Below are positions 38,562 through 50,750 of a DNA stretch of 64,000 nt, in pieces (positions within the stretch are counted from its first letter, which is position 1; the number at the start of each line of letters is the position of its first letter). This DNA comes from Aporrectodea caliginosa (lineage: Eukaryota > Annelida > Clitellata > Crassiclitellata > Lumbricidae): positions 2,455,727-2,519,726 of the forward strand of contig JACEVL010000415.1 in the NCBI GenBank assembly GCA_020284085.1, written 5' to 3'. The translations under genes were made by a program, and so were the position numbers. The notes below the pieces were generated by a model that was given only the letters and a program-made list of their open reading frames with translations, did no database searches and was not told where the DNA came from.

Positions 38562-38815
38562 TTAGCGTATTTTATTAATTCTCTTATGTCTCTGTATAAA
38601 TGGAAGCTGGATTGATAAAAAATAGTTCTTTGCCTAAATGGAAGTTGGATTGATGAAAATAGTTCTTTGCTAACAGAAGTGGGATTGATGCAACTAACCT
38701 TGGCTTAAATAGAAGTTGGATTCCAGGGTTGATCAAAAGAATCTTGCTTATATAGAAGCTGGATTCATTGCAGTTATCATAAAAATCGTTTAAATAATAA
38801 AATACGCTAAAATAC
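38562..38815. repeat. Minisatellite, about 35-bp unit, bounded by inverted ends
   Basis: Imperfect units contain AGAAGTTGGATTGATGAAAA and TTCTTTGC or TTCTTGCTTA. The block is framed by TATTTTAGCGTATTTTATTA and its inverse, suggesting that it lies within a small inverted-repeat element. A related array lies at 53935-54090. Confidence 0.65.
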
Positions 38816-38878
38816 ACGCCTACCTGACACTACACACGACAGTGTCTTCTAATTACACTGTCCTCGCCTATTTAAAGG

Positions 38879-40256
38879 CTCTAGATGATGTCGCTTATGG
38901 AAAGGCGCTTTATGTTGTCGCCTATGGAGAGGCTGTGGATGATGTCGCCTATGGAGAGGCTCTGGAATCTGGATGATGTCGCCTATGGAGAGGCTCTGGA
39001 TGATGTCGCCTATTGAAAGGCTCCCGGATGATGTCGTCTATGGAGAGGCTCTGGATGATGTCGCCTATGGAAAGGTTCTGGATGATGTCGCCTATGGAAA
39101 GGCGCTTTATATTGTCGCGTATGGAGAGGCGCTGTATGTTGTCGCGTATGGAGAGGTGCTGCATGCAGTTGCCTATGGAAAGGCTCTGGATGATGTCGCC
39201 TATGGAGAGGCTCTGGATGATGTCGCCTATGGAGAGGCTCTGGATGATGTCGCCTATGGAAAGGCTCTGGATGATGTCGCCTATGGAAAGGCTCTGGATG
39301 ATGTCGCCTATGGAAAGACTCTGGATGATGTCGCCTATGGAGAGGCTCTAGATGATGTCGCCTATGGAAAGGCTCTGGATGATGTCGCCTATGGAGAGGC
39401 TCTGGATGATGTCGCCTATGGAGAGGCTCTAGATGATGTCGACTATGGAAAGGCGCTGTATGCTGTCGCCTATGGAGAGGTGCTGCATGCAGTTGCCTAT
39501 GGAAAGGCTCTGGATGATGTCGCCTATGGAGAGGCTCTGGATGATGTCGCCTATGGAGAGGCTCTGGATGATGTCGCCTATGGAAAGGCTCTGGATGATG
39601 TCGCCTATGGAAAGGCTCTGGATGATGTCGCCTATGGAAAGGCTCTGGATGATGTCGCCTATGGAAAGGTTCTGGATGATGTCGCCTATGGAAAGGCTCT
39701 GGATGATGTCGCCTATGGAAAGGCTCTGGATGATGTCGCCTATGGAAAGGCTCTGGATGATGTCGCCTATGGAAAGGCTCTGGATGATGTCGCCTATGGA
39801 GAGGCTCTCTAGATGATGTCGCCTATGGAAAGGCTCTGGATGATGTCGCCTATGGAAAGGCTCTGGATGATGTCGCCTATGGAGAGGCTCTAGATGATGT
39901 CGCCTATGGAGAGGCTCTAGATGATGTCGACTATGGAAAGGCGCTGTATGCTGTCGCCTATGGAGAGGTGCTGCATGCAGTTGCCTATGGAAAGGCTCTG
40001 GATGATGTCGCCTATGGAGTGGCTCTGGATGATGCCGCCTATGGAGAGGCTCTGGATGATGTCGCCTATGGAAAGGCGCTGTATGAAGTCGCCTATAGAG
40101 AGTCTGTGGATGATGTCGCCAATGGAAATGCTCTGGATGATGTCGCCTATGGAGAGACTCTAGATGATGTCGCCTATGGAAAGGCTCCCGGATGATGTCG
40201 TCTATGGAAAGGCTCTGGATGATGTCGCCTATGGAGAGGCTCTGGATGATGTCGCT
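38879..40256. repeat. 27-bp minisatellite, about 50 copies
   Basis: The unit is close to GATGATGTCGCCTATGGAAAGGCTCTG (27 bases) with GGA[A/G]AGG as the main variant. Because 27 is divisible by three, two frames stay open for long distances (DDVAYGKAL and MMSPMERLW repeats). A higher-order block with GCTGCATGCAGTTGCC variants recurs about every 320-480 bases. No splice sites or upstream exon support a protein. Confidence 0.95.
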
Positions 40257-40385
40257 TGCGTAGCTTTGGCTAGGGGGTGCAATTGGAGCAGAAATCTATA
40301 AACCAAATTTCTGCCTGGTGGGGATTTGAACCCCTAACCTCTCGGTTGACACCCCAGCATGCTAGCCACTACAGTATGGCATACC
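40256..40385 (-). mobile_element. tRNA-Asp-derived SINE, minus copy
   Basis: On the minus strand: CTGTAGTGGCTAGCATG (A box), GGTGTCAACC (GTC anticodon loop), GGGGTTCAAATCCCC (B box), then CACCAGGCAGAAATTT, matching the copy at 23786. Confidence 0.65.
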
Positions 40386-42100
40386 CGAAGCTTATACCAT
40401 AATAAGGATACAGTTTTATAGGGTTTGTGTTGGAGAGATCCTAAAATGTGGCGATGAATTACCATAAGAAATCTGGAGCTCAAAAAGGAAAGAAAGATTA
40501 GCGAAAATATATCATCGCTAGTAGTATATATATAGTAGTAGTGGGGTTGATGATCTTGGCACAGAGCGAGTTGTTGATGTAGTCTATGTATACATTGCAA
40601 GTGACATATCCTCACCTCCTGAGATTGGACATCATAATGAGACAACTCACAAGTCAATTAAGTTAACGTAGAGCCTGAAAATGGGTATGGAAGCAGTTTC
40701 ATGCCTGCCTAGCAAGAAAATTAGACTTCGGTGCCGTGATCGAATTGTTTGCAAGCCAGAAAGCCTGCAAAGCACATTTTTACTACATATAGACTTAATA
40801 AGTAGACTTAAGTAGTCATTTAGGCCTGCATTTATTTACTATAATAGTATCTACTATACGGTAAATTTCTCTTGTAACTGTAAAAATTAAAATCATTTAT
40901 CACATTCACATAATGACATTTTCATGTTCCTGTAAATTTCTTTACAATTAGTCAGAGATGGATCTTTTAAACCAGAAATTGATTTTTACATTTACTTTTA
41001 CTATTATTAAAATAACCATTATTATTATTCATTAAATGTAGTTTGATAGCCTTTTTACAGGCTTACATCAGATTCGGGCTTACAGATAAAATCGAAAAAA
41101 ACAAGGGGCCCTGATAGACTCTGAAAAGTGTCTGCCCGGGACCCGCCTTGGCTCTCGACGCCCATGCAAGGTTCCACGGGCCAGAAGCACATCATCGGCC
41201 TCATTTAAACCTCTGCACTATGGCTACAATTAAACATGTTTATTCGGAAATTTCCAAAATGCATTAATCTACATTAGCCTATGCTTAAAAGTAGACCTAA
41301 CAATTAACATTTAGAAAAGATAAAAAAAACTGTGATTGATTTGATTTCAAAAACAAGAAATCCACTTGCGTTGCAAAAATTCAGGGTTCAGAATGCGCCA
41401 TTGATTTACCAAAATATAAAGCTGGAAGCCCATTGTAGGCCCTAGGCCTTCTCGTGGAATGAACCCTTTGTTCCAGTAACCGAACTACTTGAATGACGGA
41501 GCCTGCGATAGACTATATACGGTAACTTGATTACCCCGGATATTCGTCCTAAGGGTATGAGATTAGGCCCGCTATACCCTACAGGCCTAGCCTAGCTCTT
41601 CTCCTATCTGTGAACCAATCCGACAGAAGTAGGATATTTAGGGCTATGTGTCATGGAAAGGTTTTCAGAAGTCGATTTTCGGTCAACAACAGTGGAAAAC
41701 TTACAAACGAACGAGCTGTGTGGTGTTTAAACAGCATCCTTTTCGTAATTTTCAATCAATGACCGTTTCATACGTGTAATTTGGATTGGTTTTATTTCAT
41801 AGTTAGGCCTACCTACCTCTGTAAAAAATTCATAGGAACCCAAGCCTCCAGAAGCAAAGGCGTAGGGAGCCTACGAGCTGCCTGCATTTGCAGTGCTCGC
41901 ACTGTTTTCTGTAACAGCCCACAATACTGCTAGACATCGAAGTATGATCAAGGTCGAGGCCACACGAATTGAAAAACGTGTACCGTTTCATTAGGCCTAA
42001 CTATGAAATAAAAACACGTATGAAACGTGTATATTCGTTTAATTTGCAAAACAGGCTGACACACCGCAACCTGGAACATAAAGACTAAGTACAATACTGA
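40386..42100. other. Intergenic, no gene seen
   Basis: AT-rich sequence with no supported exon. Near 41100-41200 a GC-rich GGGGCCCTGATAG...GGCCGATGATG stretch resembles, inverted, the CAGGGCCGATGAG word at 35687, perhaps copies of one element family. Confidence 0.35.
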
Positions 42101-42136
42101 GGGGAAAAATGGAGAGAGCAAACAACGTATATATAT

Positions 42137-42163
42137 CAATCAATCAATCAATCAATCAATCAA
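42137..42163. repeat. (CAAT)n microsatellite
   Basis: About seven CAAT units. Confidence 0.9.
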
Positions 42164-42676
42164 GTTGTTTTATTGCAACCAAAACAAAACATTACAATTA
42201 TGCCAGAGAATATATATATATATATACGCTTTTGTGTTGTAGGTATGCTTGCATAGGCCTATGCTTTTCTGTTAGCCGCCGCCTTTGTAGAAGCTCCTCA
42301 TGCAGGGACGAAGGATCATCACTCGGCTGAAGCGCAACATAACCACAGCCATCCAACGACATGTCTCATAGCGTTTCTTTTTTGCCACTTCTGTACGTGG
42401 CTTTACACAGGAAATCTAACCCAACTCGAGCATCACAACTTTAGGAACCGAGGTCCACCAGTGGGTTGACGTCGTCAAGCTGCTCTTGATAATTATGGCT
42501 TTCATCTAAAGCACTTGTTTGGGTATGGGCGGACAATCGTGGCAGGAAGTGTGGGCTTGGATCCTTCTGCATTGCTGCTTGTGCCTACATGCAGACTCCG
42601 GAACCATGCAGCTGCTGTTAAAAGGACGTCGGCTCTTTGCACTTGCTTTCACGGCATTTGTTTTCCTTCACTCTTT

Positions 42677-42872
42677 GGTTCTGTCTGTGTCTGTCTGTCT
42701 CTCTCTCTCTCTTTCTCTGTCTGTCTCTGTCTCTCTGTCTCTATTCTCTGTCTCTGTCTGTCTGTCTCTGTGTCTCTCTCTCTGTGTGTGTCTCTCTCTG
42801 CCTGTCTCTCTCTGACTGTCTCTCTGTCTGTCTGTCTCTCTGTCTGTTTGTCTGTCTGTCTGTCTCTCGCTC
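42677..42872. repeat. CTGT/CT-rich simple repeat
   Basis: Mixed TCTG and TC units of about 200 bases. The Cys-Leu-Ser and Arg-Glu-Thr frames are artefacts of composition. Confidence 0.93.
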
Positions 42873-43130
42873 TGTAGTATACGGCGTATTCTGAAAGCAT
42901 TTTCTCTTCTTATTGATGTCATTATATCCACAAATCACAATTTGACACTACCCTGCAAGACTGTATGCTAGGCCTAGCCTTTGTTGCTGGAGGGTGGGCT
43001 TCAATGAGGTAATATATGAGATTTGATTGAACCAGTTAAGCTGGGTTTCAAGTCTGTAGCAACTTAGCAAGTTAAGACAGATCGAGAAGATTCGCAGCTG
43101 ACAGTCTGTTGCCTCTCATGGCAACCGAAG

Positions 43131-43166
<36 letters not shown>

Positions 43167-43981
43167 AGGCCTATAATAGCCGCGGTTCGTAAGATCCTGC
43201 TTCCTAGACGTTGGTTCAGTTGACTGAAGGAGATAAGCAGCCGATCATAGGCGTGCCATGAGTTCGAAACCAATCTACACAAGAATCTATTAAGACTTGT
43301 TACGTCCGTTGCTGCAGCAGCTGCTCCCCCTCAACTGCAGCAGACGCACGATTAAGATCTCATCAAGACCAAAGGCGTTGGCAAAGGTCGCATGCCCAAG
43401 CGCATCATCCGCCCCTATAGGCACCTCCCCTCGCTCCCTTATCTCCCCATCACTGAGGCTGAAAGGAACGGGGGCAGTGTGGACATTCTGACAGGCTTCC
43501 TCAAACTATGCAGGGCACTAGTAACTGTTGGGCGGTCGACCCCCGCACTCGATTGGCCCTCGTATTTGTTATGTCGCTAGTCTCTCTGCCTGCGTATATA
43601 TAGGCCTACGACAGTTCATCGGTGATTCAGCATTCTGATCTGCTAGCAGTGCAAAGCCGATAATCAACCGAAAAGGACTCCGTTTTGCTCTTTGATCTTT
43701 CCAAAGGTCGAAGGTCAATACTGACAATTTCACGCTAACCACCGCAGCAGTCCAAAAACGAATTAGGAAAGCTAACATAGCCAAACAGAACCCAGGATGC
43801 AAAGCCATAGGCTATGTTCTTTGTGCACGTTTTCCCAAGGAAATGTCCTCTAAAATATCTGACCCTTTAATTGTTGCTATTGTGACTCAATTCTAACCCT
43901 GCAGTGTACGTCCCGCTTTGTCCCACTATTATAGATAGCATCGGTGACTACTTTTTAAAGCGTGTCGACATCTATAGATTG
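42873..43981. other. Intergenic, no gene seen
   Basis: No supported exon. Frames near 43300-43580 are GC-richer but overlap on three frames and show no motif that I recognise. Confidence 0.35.
43132..43166. repeat. (CTG)n trinucleotide repeat
   Basis: Eleven to twelve CTG units, ending at TAGGCCTATAAT. Not in a supported exon. Confidence 0.93.
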
Positions 43982-44131
43982 CAGTGGCGTAAATCATGGG
44001 AGTACAGAGGGGGACTGTCCCCCAAAGTTTTGACTTAACTTACTTAAGCCCTTCTGTCCCCACCCCCAAAAAAATCAGGCCCTCGTAGTGTCTGTCCTCC
44101 CCCCAAAGTTATATATAGATTTTCGCCTCTG
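43982..44131. mobile_element. hAT-type MITE, 150 bp
   Basis: Perfect 8-bp duplication ATAGATTG (43974-43981 and 44132-44139). The ends are CAGTGGCGTAAATC and, inverted, CAGAGGCGAAAATC. The interior has CCCC-rich blocks and no coding. Confidence 0.85.
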
Positions 44132-44139
44132 ATAGATTG

Positions 44140-46650
44140 ACGTCTTATCCATGAGATATCGGCATAATCGTAAGATCCATGCTTCATGAGATTATATAAC
44201 CAGCATAAGTTCATAACCAAACTCGACTAAACTAGAGCCATAGTAGACTACTCTTGAAATTCTGCACCGCTCCTATACGCAGCACCAGCTCTTCTGTAGC
44301 CTACGAACTCTCAACAGACAGTTCGCTCATCCTGCTCTCTCCTCTGTCAATCTCACCTCTCCTGCAGGAGCTTTGTGCTCACGACTGAAAACCGAACTTT
44401 ATAGGCTATCCTGTCCTGGTTCTACTCCGGCACCACTCTAAGACCACCACTATCAACGATTTCCACCGTAGCACGGTACCACACGGTGTCTCCTCGGCTT
44501 GACCTCCCCAGATTCTGACCTAGCACCAAAATGGACCAAGCAACCTGGCTATCGAAGACTTGATTTGATATAGCGCCGGTGTTAAGCTGGTCCTCCTTGG
44601 TTGCTGCTTAACGACACTGTGTCATTACAAAGATGATTAGTGTCGCCCTCCTCCTTTCTCCAGGCTTGGGACTGGCACTACCACAGGTAGGGTAGTGGCG
44701 GAGCTGGTCTTCCTGACGGGGATTTGTGTGGCGCTGAGAAATTTCGGAGATTTACATTTACATAATTATTAGGCCTCTAAGCTTATAAATCAATCATCGA
44801 CAGTCCTCTGGCCTCAGATCTGTTACATTGATTATCAATGTAACAGATCTGAGGCCAGAGGACTTTCCTTAACTTACCGGTCGTCGTCGATCAAGTCATC
44901 TCGACGCGTTCGATCCGAATAGGATGAAACTGGTCAGACAAACACAGACAACAAATTATTATGATCGTCTGGTAACAGAAAAGAAGTTTGCATCTAATGA
45001 AATATTTGGATAAATTCTTAATAGGCCTATAATAGCTCGTTATTGTTGTGGCGTCATTGGCATAGGAATCAAGTTAGCAGTCACAGGTGATTTTGAAGCG
45101 AAGGTCATTCAAGCTCTGTAGCAAGAAGACTTAGCATTAGTTGTATCACAACTTTAATGCTTAGCTTGCGGTATAATAATTCGTCTATGAAATGCGACCA
45201 CTAAAGTTTTACAGATAACGCACAGATAACACACGGGCACTTGAGCACCTGTGAGAGGTTTAAAGGCGTTATATAAACGTGTGGTAATTGGTCTTCAATG
45301 TCTTCTATGTGACCGTACAGATCGCTGGTTGGCAGTAAACCTGCTTACTTACTTCTTTCCTATAATACCCTCAATGCACCGAGTGTTTTGCCCCATCGCA
45401 ATCTTCTGCAAGAAACTCAAAGCTCTCCGCACCTTATGTCGAGATAGGTAGGCTAACTCCACGATAAATTACAGCAACTGAAATATATTGTAAATTATTA
45501 TTTAAAATGTGAAATATACACTTCAGAGAAGTAAAGATTGCATTTGCTTTCAGTGGCGTCTCTACAGCTATTGCCCCTCCAAAGGAATGCCTGGCACCTC
45601 GCGGTGTCCCCTCAAATGGAATCGTGGTTCCACTTGAAAGTATGATTACGGAAGAGAGAACAGAAGAAGTTATTTTAGTTGTGTTTTTATCCATATTAAC
45701 AAAACAAAAGATACTATAATCACAAGAAACAGCTAACTCTTGTTATAAGATCTTTTGCTAACAAGAGTTAATAAGTAGCTTATTGATTTTAAGCCTGAAA
45801 ATGGATTTGGTGCACAGTCATTGTTATGGCTTGATAGCTTATAATAATAGATACCTTGCAGTCACATGTGTAAGATATCAACTTATGTTTTGTAGCTCAA
45901 AGTAATAATGGTGCAAGTGTATCGTGTGGTGTAAATCATGTTGTCCAGAAGTTAATAAGACATTCAGCTACTTCACCCGTTTATGTTCATTGACATTGAA
46001 ATGCATACATTCAATGTAATTCAATGTAATTCAATGTATGATATTTACTGATGCATATGAACGCCACTGCCCAACTGTAGCGTCGATGGCTAACTGAAAG
46101 CCAATTATAGGCCTATATCAGTTACATGTGTCAGCTACAGTTAGCCAACAGAATTGCGCGATTATTTACCTCCTTTTAAAGGGACCGTCGTATGCAGGCA
46201 TAGACTATACAAATTACAATAGTAAATAAGTAATGAAAATAAACTTTTTAATTTAAATGTCATAACTCGATCTATGATAAAGTTATTCGATTTTGCGTAG
46301 GCTAAGTCCTCCTTATTTCTGTACATGTAGACCTATAGTGGACGGGATTGACAATGGAGGAGATGATAAGACTGACGGAAGACAGAAGACAGAAGAATAT
46401 TGTTCATGATGCGGCCGACCCTCGAAACGAGGATGGCTGAGAACAGAACAGACCTATAGAATGACCTCAAGGGTCAAGCGATTAAGCAGTTAACTAAATA
46501 TACATCATACAGACGAATTTAAACTATGCAGCATAGATTACGGGCAATTGCAAAGGAAATCTGACAGGAAGAAATGGCACAATAGGCTCAATAGCAGTCT
46601 TCATATTAGTTTAGATATGCCACGTGTACAGATGTTGGCCTATATATGTT
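44140..46650. other. Intergenic with LINE-like and SINE-like debris
   Basis: No gene seen. Around 44260-44480 CT-rich sequence with CGACTGAAAACCGAACTTT resembles the last codons of CR1/L2-type LINEs (RLKTELF-like). SINE tail-like GGCGTTATATAAACG occurs near 45262. A hAT-like left end CAGTGGCGTCTC is at 45554 without a found partner. Confidence 0.35.
44802..44864. repeat. Perfect 63-nt palindrome, 31-bp arms, 1-nt centre
   Basis: The arms 44802-44832 and 44834-44864 are exact inverse copies. The left arm starts AGTCCTCTGGCCTCAGATC and ends ACATTGAT, around a single T. There is no spacer to act as a loop, so on DNA it would form a cruciform and on RNA a tight hairpin. Confidence 0.95.
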
Positions 46651-48466
46651 ACAGGCAATCTGTAACATCAGGGATTTTGTAAAATGCCTGAAATTTTTAG
46701 GCAATTTGTAAAATCCCCAATTCACTCAGGCACTTTACAAAATCTCTGAAAAAACCAGGGATTTTGTAAAATCCCTGAAATCTGATGATGAAAATTTGGC
46801 AGATTGCCTGAAAGGAAAATGATGAACACAATCGAAGTTTGACATCCACTGCTGCACTTGACTTTCCCTTTGAAACATTTGCACCTGTTTATCTCGACGC
46901 GTCCAGTGGACTTTGAAGTTGCAGAATAATTGAAGTTCTTAATACTGTAGCAAAATTGCTGGTCGTTGACTCGTTGGGCGTTTCACTATTATCACTAGCC
47001 ATGTCCTCTTTGGCTATATTTCTAGTCATGTCCGCCTTTGGCTGCGTGTCCGACATGTCCGCCGGCTATGTTTCAAGCAGTGGCGGCGCGTGGGGGTACA
47101 AGGGGGTGCGGTCGCACCGGGCGGCCGCTTCAGAGGGGCGGCACTTTGGCTACCAGGAATATTTTTTCGGCGAGTCAGTTATTGATTTGTGAGGTATAAG
47201 AGACCTTGCGTTACGTAACTTCGTACTGGGAATGATTTAGATTTATTTCAACTTTCATGTTTCAAGTAAAAAAATACGCAAGTGAGACAACGCGTGCCAC
47301 GAACTTACTTACTTACTTTCCGAACTGATGACGTAAATTTTATAAAACCGTCATCTCGCTATTGTTGCTTTGATGACGTCATCTTTGGACCGATTGTTCG
47401 TTGCCGTGGGAACGAGTCGATCGAGCTTTATTTCATTATTTGGAAACTCGAAGTGAAGGCGACAAGATGTAGTAGGCGATGTAAAGGCGAACATTTCGAG
47501 GAAAAATATCGAAATTCGTCAATCAGGAGAAACAGGAAGATGAAATTCGACGAAAAACGGTAGGCCATTTGGTGACACAAATCGAAAGATCGACGTACAC
47601 CACATGTAACTTTGAACAGAAGATCATCGAAAATTTTAAACAGAAAAAATTAATTCGAAATTCGACGAAAAACTGTTCCTTTTGAAGACACAAATCGACC
47701 AATAATCCACACGACATTATTATTTCGAACAGAAACTCGTCGATAGGGCCTACTCCTAGATCACAAAGAAGCGGAAATCGAAGTTAAATGTAAGAATTGT
47801 TGAACCTTCGGGTTAGAACTTTTGTAAAGGAGAACTGAGTGAGGTTATTCCTATAAAACCTTCGGGTTCGAGCTTTTTATAAAGGAGAACCGAGTGAGGT
47901 TATTCCTATATATGAAACCTTCGGGTTAGAGCTAAAATTGCAAAGGAGAACCGAGTGAAGGTACATGTAGTCCTATGAAACCTTCGGGTTAGAGCTTTGT
48001 AAAGGAGAACCGAGTGAAGGTAGTCCTATGAAACCTTCGGGTTAGAACTTTTGTAAAAAAGAACCGAGTGAGGTTATTCCTATAAAACCTTCGGGTTAGT
48101 GCTGTTGTAAAGGAGAACCGAGTGAGGTTATTCCTATATGAAACCTTCGGGTTAGAGCTTTTGTAAAGGAGAACCGAGTGAGGTTATTCCTATGAAACCT
48201 TCGGGTTGGTGCTGGACGCGACAAGATAAACAGGTGAAATGTTTAAAAGGTAAAGTCAAGTGCAACAGTCGATGTCAAACTTCGATTGTGTTCATCATTT
48301 TCCTTTCAGGCAATCAGTCAAATTTTCATCATCAGATTTCAGGGATTTTACAAAATCCCTGGTTTTTTCAGAGATTTTGTAAAGTGCCTGAGTGAATTGG
48401 GGATTTTAAAAATTGCCTAAAAATTTCAGGCATTTTACAAAATCCCTGATTTTACGCATTGCCTGT
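46651..48466. mobile_element. 1.8-kb element with about 255-bp terminal inverted repeats
   Basis: The left repeat 46651-46906 and right repeat 48212-48466 match almost base for base as inverses, from ACAGGCAAT inward to CGCGTCCAG. They are packed with short palindromes such as CAGGGATTTTGTAAAATCCC. The insertion point is in TA-rich DNA, consistent with a TA target. The interior has a GC-rich patch, a 94-codon basic frame at 47282 without known motifs, and a minisatellite. No transposase is recognised, so the element is nonautonomous and of unassigned superfamily. Confidence 0.85.
47803..48211. repeat. Minisatellite of about 52-bp unit inside the inverted-repeat element
   Basis: About eight copies of a unit with CCTTCGGGTTAGAGCTTTTG and AAAGGAGAACCGAGTGAGG, ending TTATTCCTAT. 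It abuts the right terminal repeat. Confidence 0.9.
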
Positions 48467-48480
48467 ATATATATATATAC

Positions 48481-49446
48481 ACCGTGAGGCATAAAAAGGA
48501 AGCCCCTACAAAATCGTTATTATTTTTAACAATATTCAAACAATGTCAATGAAATTCATTAAATATATAGCTAAATAGCAGGCGATGTAAAAGAATTTAC
48601 AATTTGTACTCAAACTGTCCGCCTTCAGCTTCTACGCATGCGCGAAGTCGCTTGCGCCATTCACGCACCGCCGAGTCAATAATTCGTTGGTCAAGATCGT
48701 TCCAAGCTTGCATGATTCGCTTACGAAGATCTTCAAAATCACGGACCTTTGCTTTGTACACCATTTCCTGCATGCATCCCCATATTTGATAATCTACGGG
48801 ATTCAGATCTCGGCTGTTAGGGGGCCATAGTGTTGGAATTATGAAGTCAGGAGTTTCATTCGTCAGAAGTGCAACCGTTTCTCGAGCTCTGTGCACTGGA
48901 GCACCATCTTGCTGGAAAATGTAAAATTCAGAGAATTATCGAATTTCAGGTAGAAGGTCTTCCATGAGTAAAACATCTCTGTAGTATTGGCCGTTGATTT
49001 TTACCCCGGTTCAACGAAGTGAATTGACGTGCGCCCCAGAGAAGAAACACCGACTGACACCATCAGGGATTTGCTAAACGTCGGACGTGTGCGTAAAAGG
49101 CGGTCGGCTGCAATATCACTCTTTCGAGTTCCAACTGCTACATACAGACGATAATTTTGAGCATTGCTAGGAGAAGCAACTGTGAATAACTTTTCGTCAG
49201 TAAACCAGATGAAATGCACTAGGCTAGCTGGGCAGCGACGCAACAAAAGGCGACTGCGGTGCGTTAATGGTGCAACCGACTTGGCGCATGCGTAGAAGCT
49301 GAAGGCGGACAGTTTGAGTACAAACTGTAAATTTTTTTACATTGTCTGCTATTTAGCTATAAATTTCATGAATTTCATTGACATTGTTTGAATATTGTTA
49401 AAAATAATAACGATTTTGTAGGGGCTTCCTTTTTTATGCCTCACGG
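48481..49446 (-). mobile_element. mariner-like element with mirrored 3' ends
   Basis: Outer inverted arms of about 170 bases (48481-48653 and 49276-49446) start ACCGTGAGGCATAAAAA. Both include the transposase 3' coding end (EAEGGQFEYKL and stop), so the original 5' end has been replaced by an inverted copy of the 3' end. It sits in a TA run, as expected for Tc1/mariner elements. Confidence 0.85.
48597..49250 (-). pseudogene. mariner-like transposase, truncated and frameshifted
   Basis: Two minus-strand pieces. 49250-49001 holds FTDEK with the first catalytic Asp. 48990-48597 holds QQDGAPVHRA (second Asp) and DLNPVDYQIWG (third Asp, where Tc1 elements have Glu), then the C-terminus. A frame change near 49000 and a stop near 48945 break it. 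The N-terminal DNA-binding half is missing. It cannot be active. Confidence 0.85.
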
Positions 49447-49472
49447 TATATATATATATATATATATATATA
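49447..49472. repeat. (TA)n run
   Basis: TA dinucleotides flanking the mariner relic. A similar run is at 48465-48479. They are target-like sequence and may have expanded after insertion. Confidence 0.85.
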
Positions 49473-50635
49473 CGGACCAGGTGTAAGTGTATTGTTTTGC
49501 CACACGTGGGTCTATATATTATATATTGATATGGGTCTCCGTGCCACTGGAACATAATTAGAATATTATGGACGCAGCGTTGTTTGTGTTTTGGCCTGCA
49601 GATGCGGAGACCAGATGAAAAGAACAGTGGCCTGTTCATTGTGATGTAAAAAATTCGAAAACCGAATTAGTTGTGGAAAATATTGGATGTGGGTCTTTGT
49701 GGGATGTGGTAAACATGGAACTTTACTAACTCTTCTGAAAACAACAATCACCCTATAGTATCGCTTCAGACGACGCGATCTAATAGGACTGGCATCTAAA
49801 CACATCTCATATGGTTATGATCATCCTACGCAACCGTGGATTAGGAATGAGACTGGTGAATACCTCTGGTGTTGGCAGGTGGCTTTACAGGCCTATATAT
49901 AGGCCAGCTGCTCTGGTCAGACCTATGCATACATAATGAGGAAGTTGTTGCCCACTCACAGAGCATTGTAATAACTTCCCGAAACCGAGTTATCGTCGTA
50001 CAGGGCAGCGCTTCAGATGAGTCCATTAGCCCCGTCGTCGTCGTCGTCGTCTCCGCTTAACTGCCCCACTTGGGGACCGACTCGCTAGGCCCTGCCTTAA
50101 TTCACTGTCGCTAGTGCGGTCGCGCCACGGAAGATGACCTTTGGCAGGGCACGGCTCGGCGGGGAGAGGTGGCACAGATGATGGCAAAACAACCGAAGTA
50201 GGCTACTCTCTGAAATACGGTTAGTGGCTCTAATTGAGAAATAGGGAACACGTGCGTAAATCCCTGATAGAATGCGTCTGAAAAACGCGCTGTTGCTTTC
50301 CAATGAGTTTTCTCTGACAGAAGTTCACCAAATGGGCTGACGGACGGGCGGACGGACGGACCGACCGACGGACGGACGTATGGCATAGGCCTATGATCCT
50401 GTCATGTCATGGTGTCAATTAAAGAACCCTACAGGTCGAGCCAAGGAGATGTTCTGTAGTGAGTGGATACACAACAGATTTTTCTGATATACGGCAGAAA
50501 ATAACTTATTTATACAGACGGCTTGCTGTTATTTTGTACACATTTTATATAGGTTTCTGTATGCAAACAAACGCCTGTGTAATTAATAATATAAACGCAC
50601 AGAAATGTTTGTCGTGTGTAGGCTATGTGCGTATG

Positions 50636-50677
50636 ACCATTGCCTTCTAGAATAGATACTACCTAGAAGGCAATGGT
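50636..50677. repeat. Perfect 15-bp inverted repeat
   Basis: ACCATTGCCTTCTAG at 50636-50650 and its exact inverse at 50663-50677, separated by 12 bases. Confidence 0.85.
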
Positions 50678-50750
50678 ATGACCCGTGTGACTCTACGCGT
50701 CACATGGTGCATACAGCCGCGCAGCGGCCAGACTATTATAGTCTATATCC

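Noticed and set aside
38973..39816. 279-codon plus-strand protein and the Met-Ser-Pro-Met-Glu-Arg repeat protein
   Set aside because: They are frames of a 27-bp minisatellite with low divergence. There is no upstream exon, no codon constraint and two frames are open at once.
42515..42938. Cys-Leu-Ser and Arg-Glu-Thr rich proteins
   Set aside because: They are translations of a CT/CTGT simple repeat.
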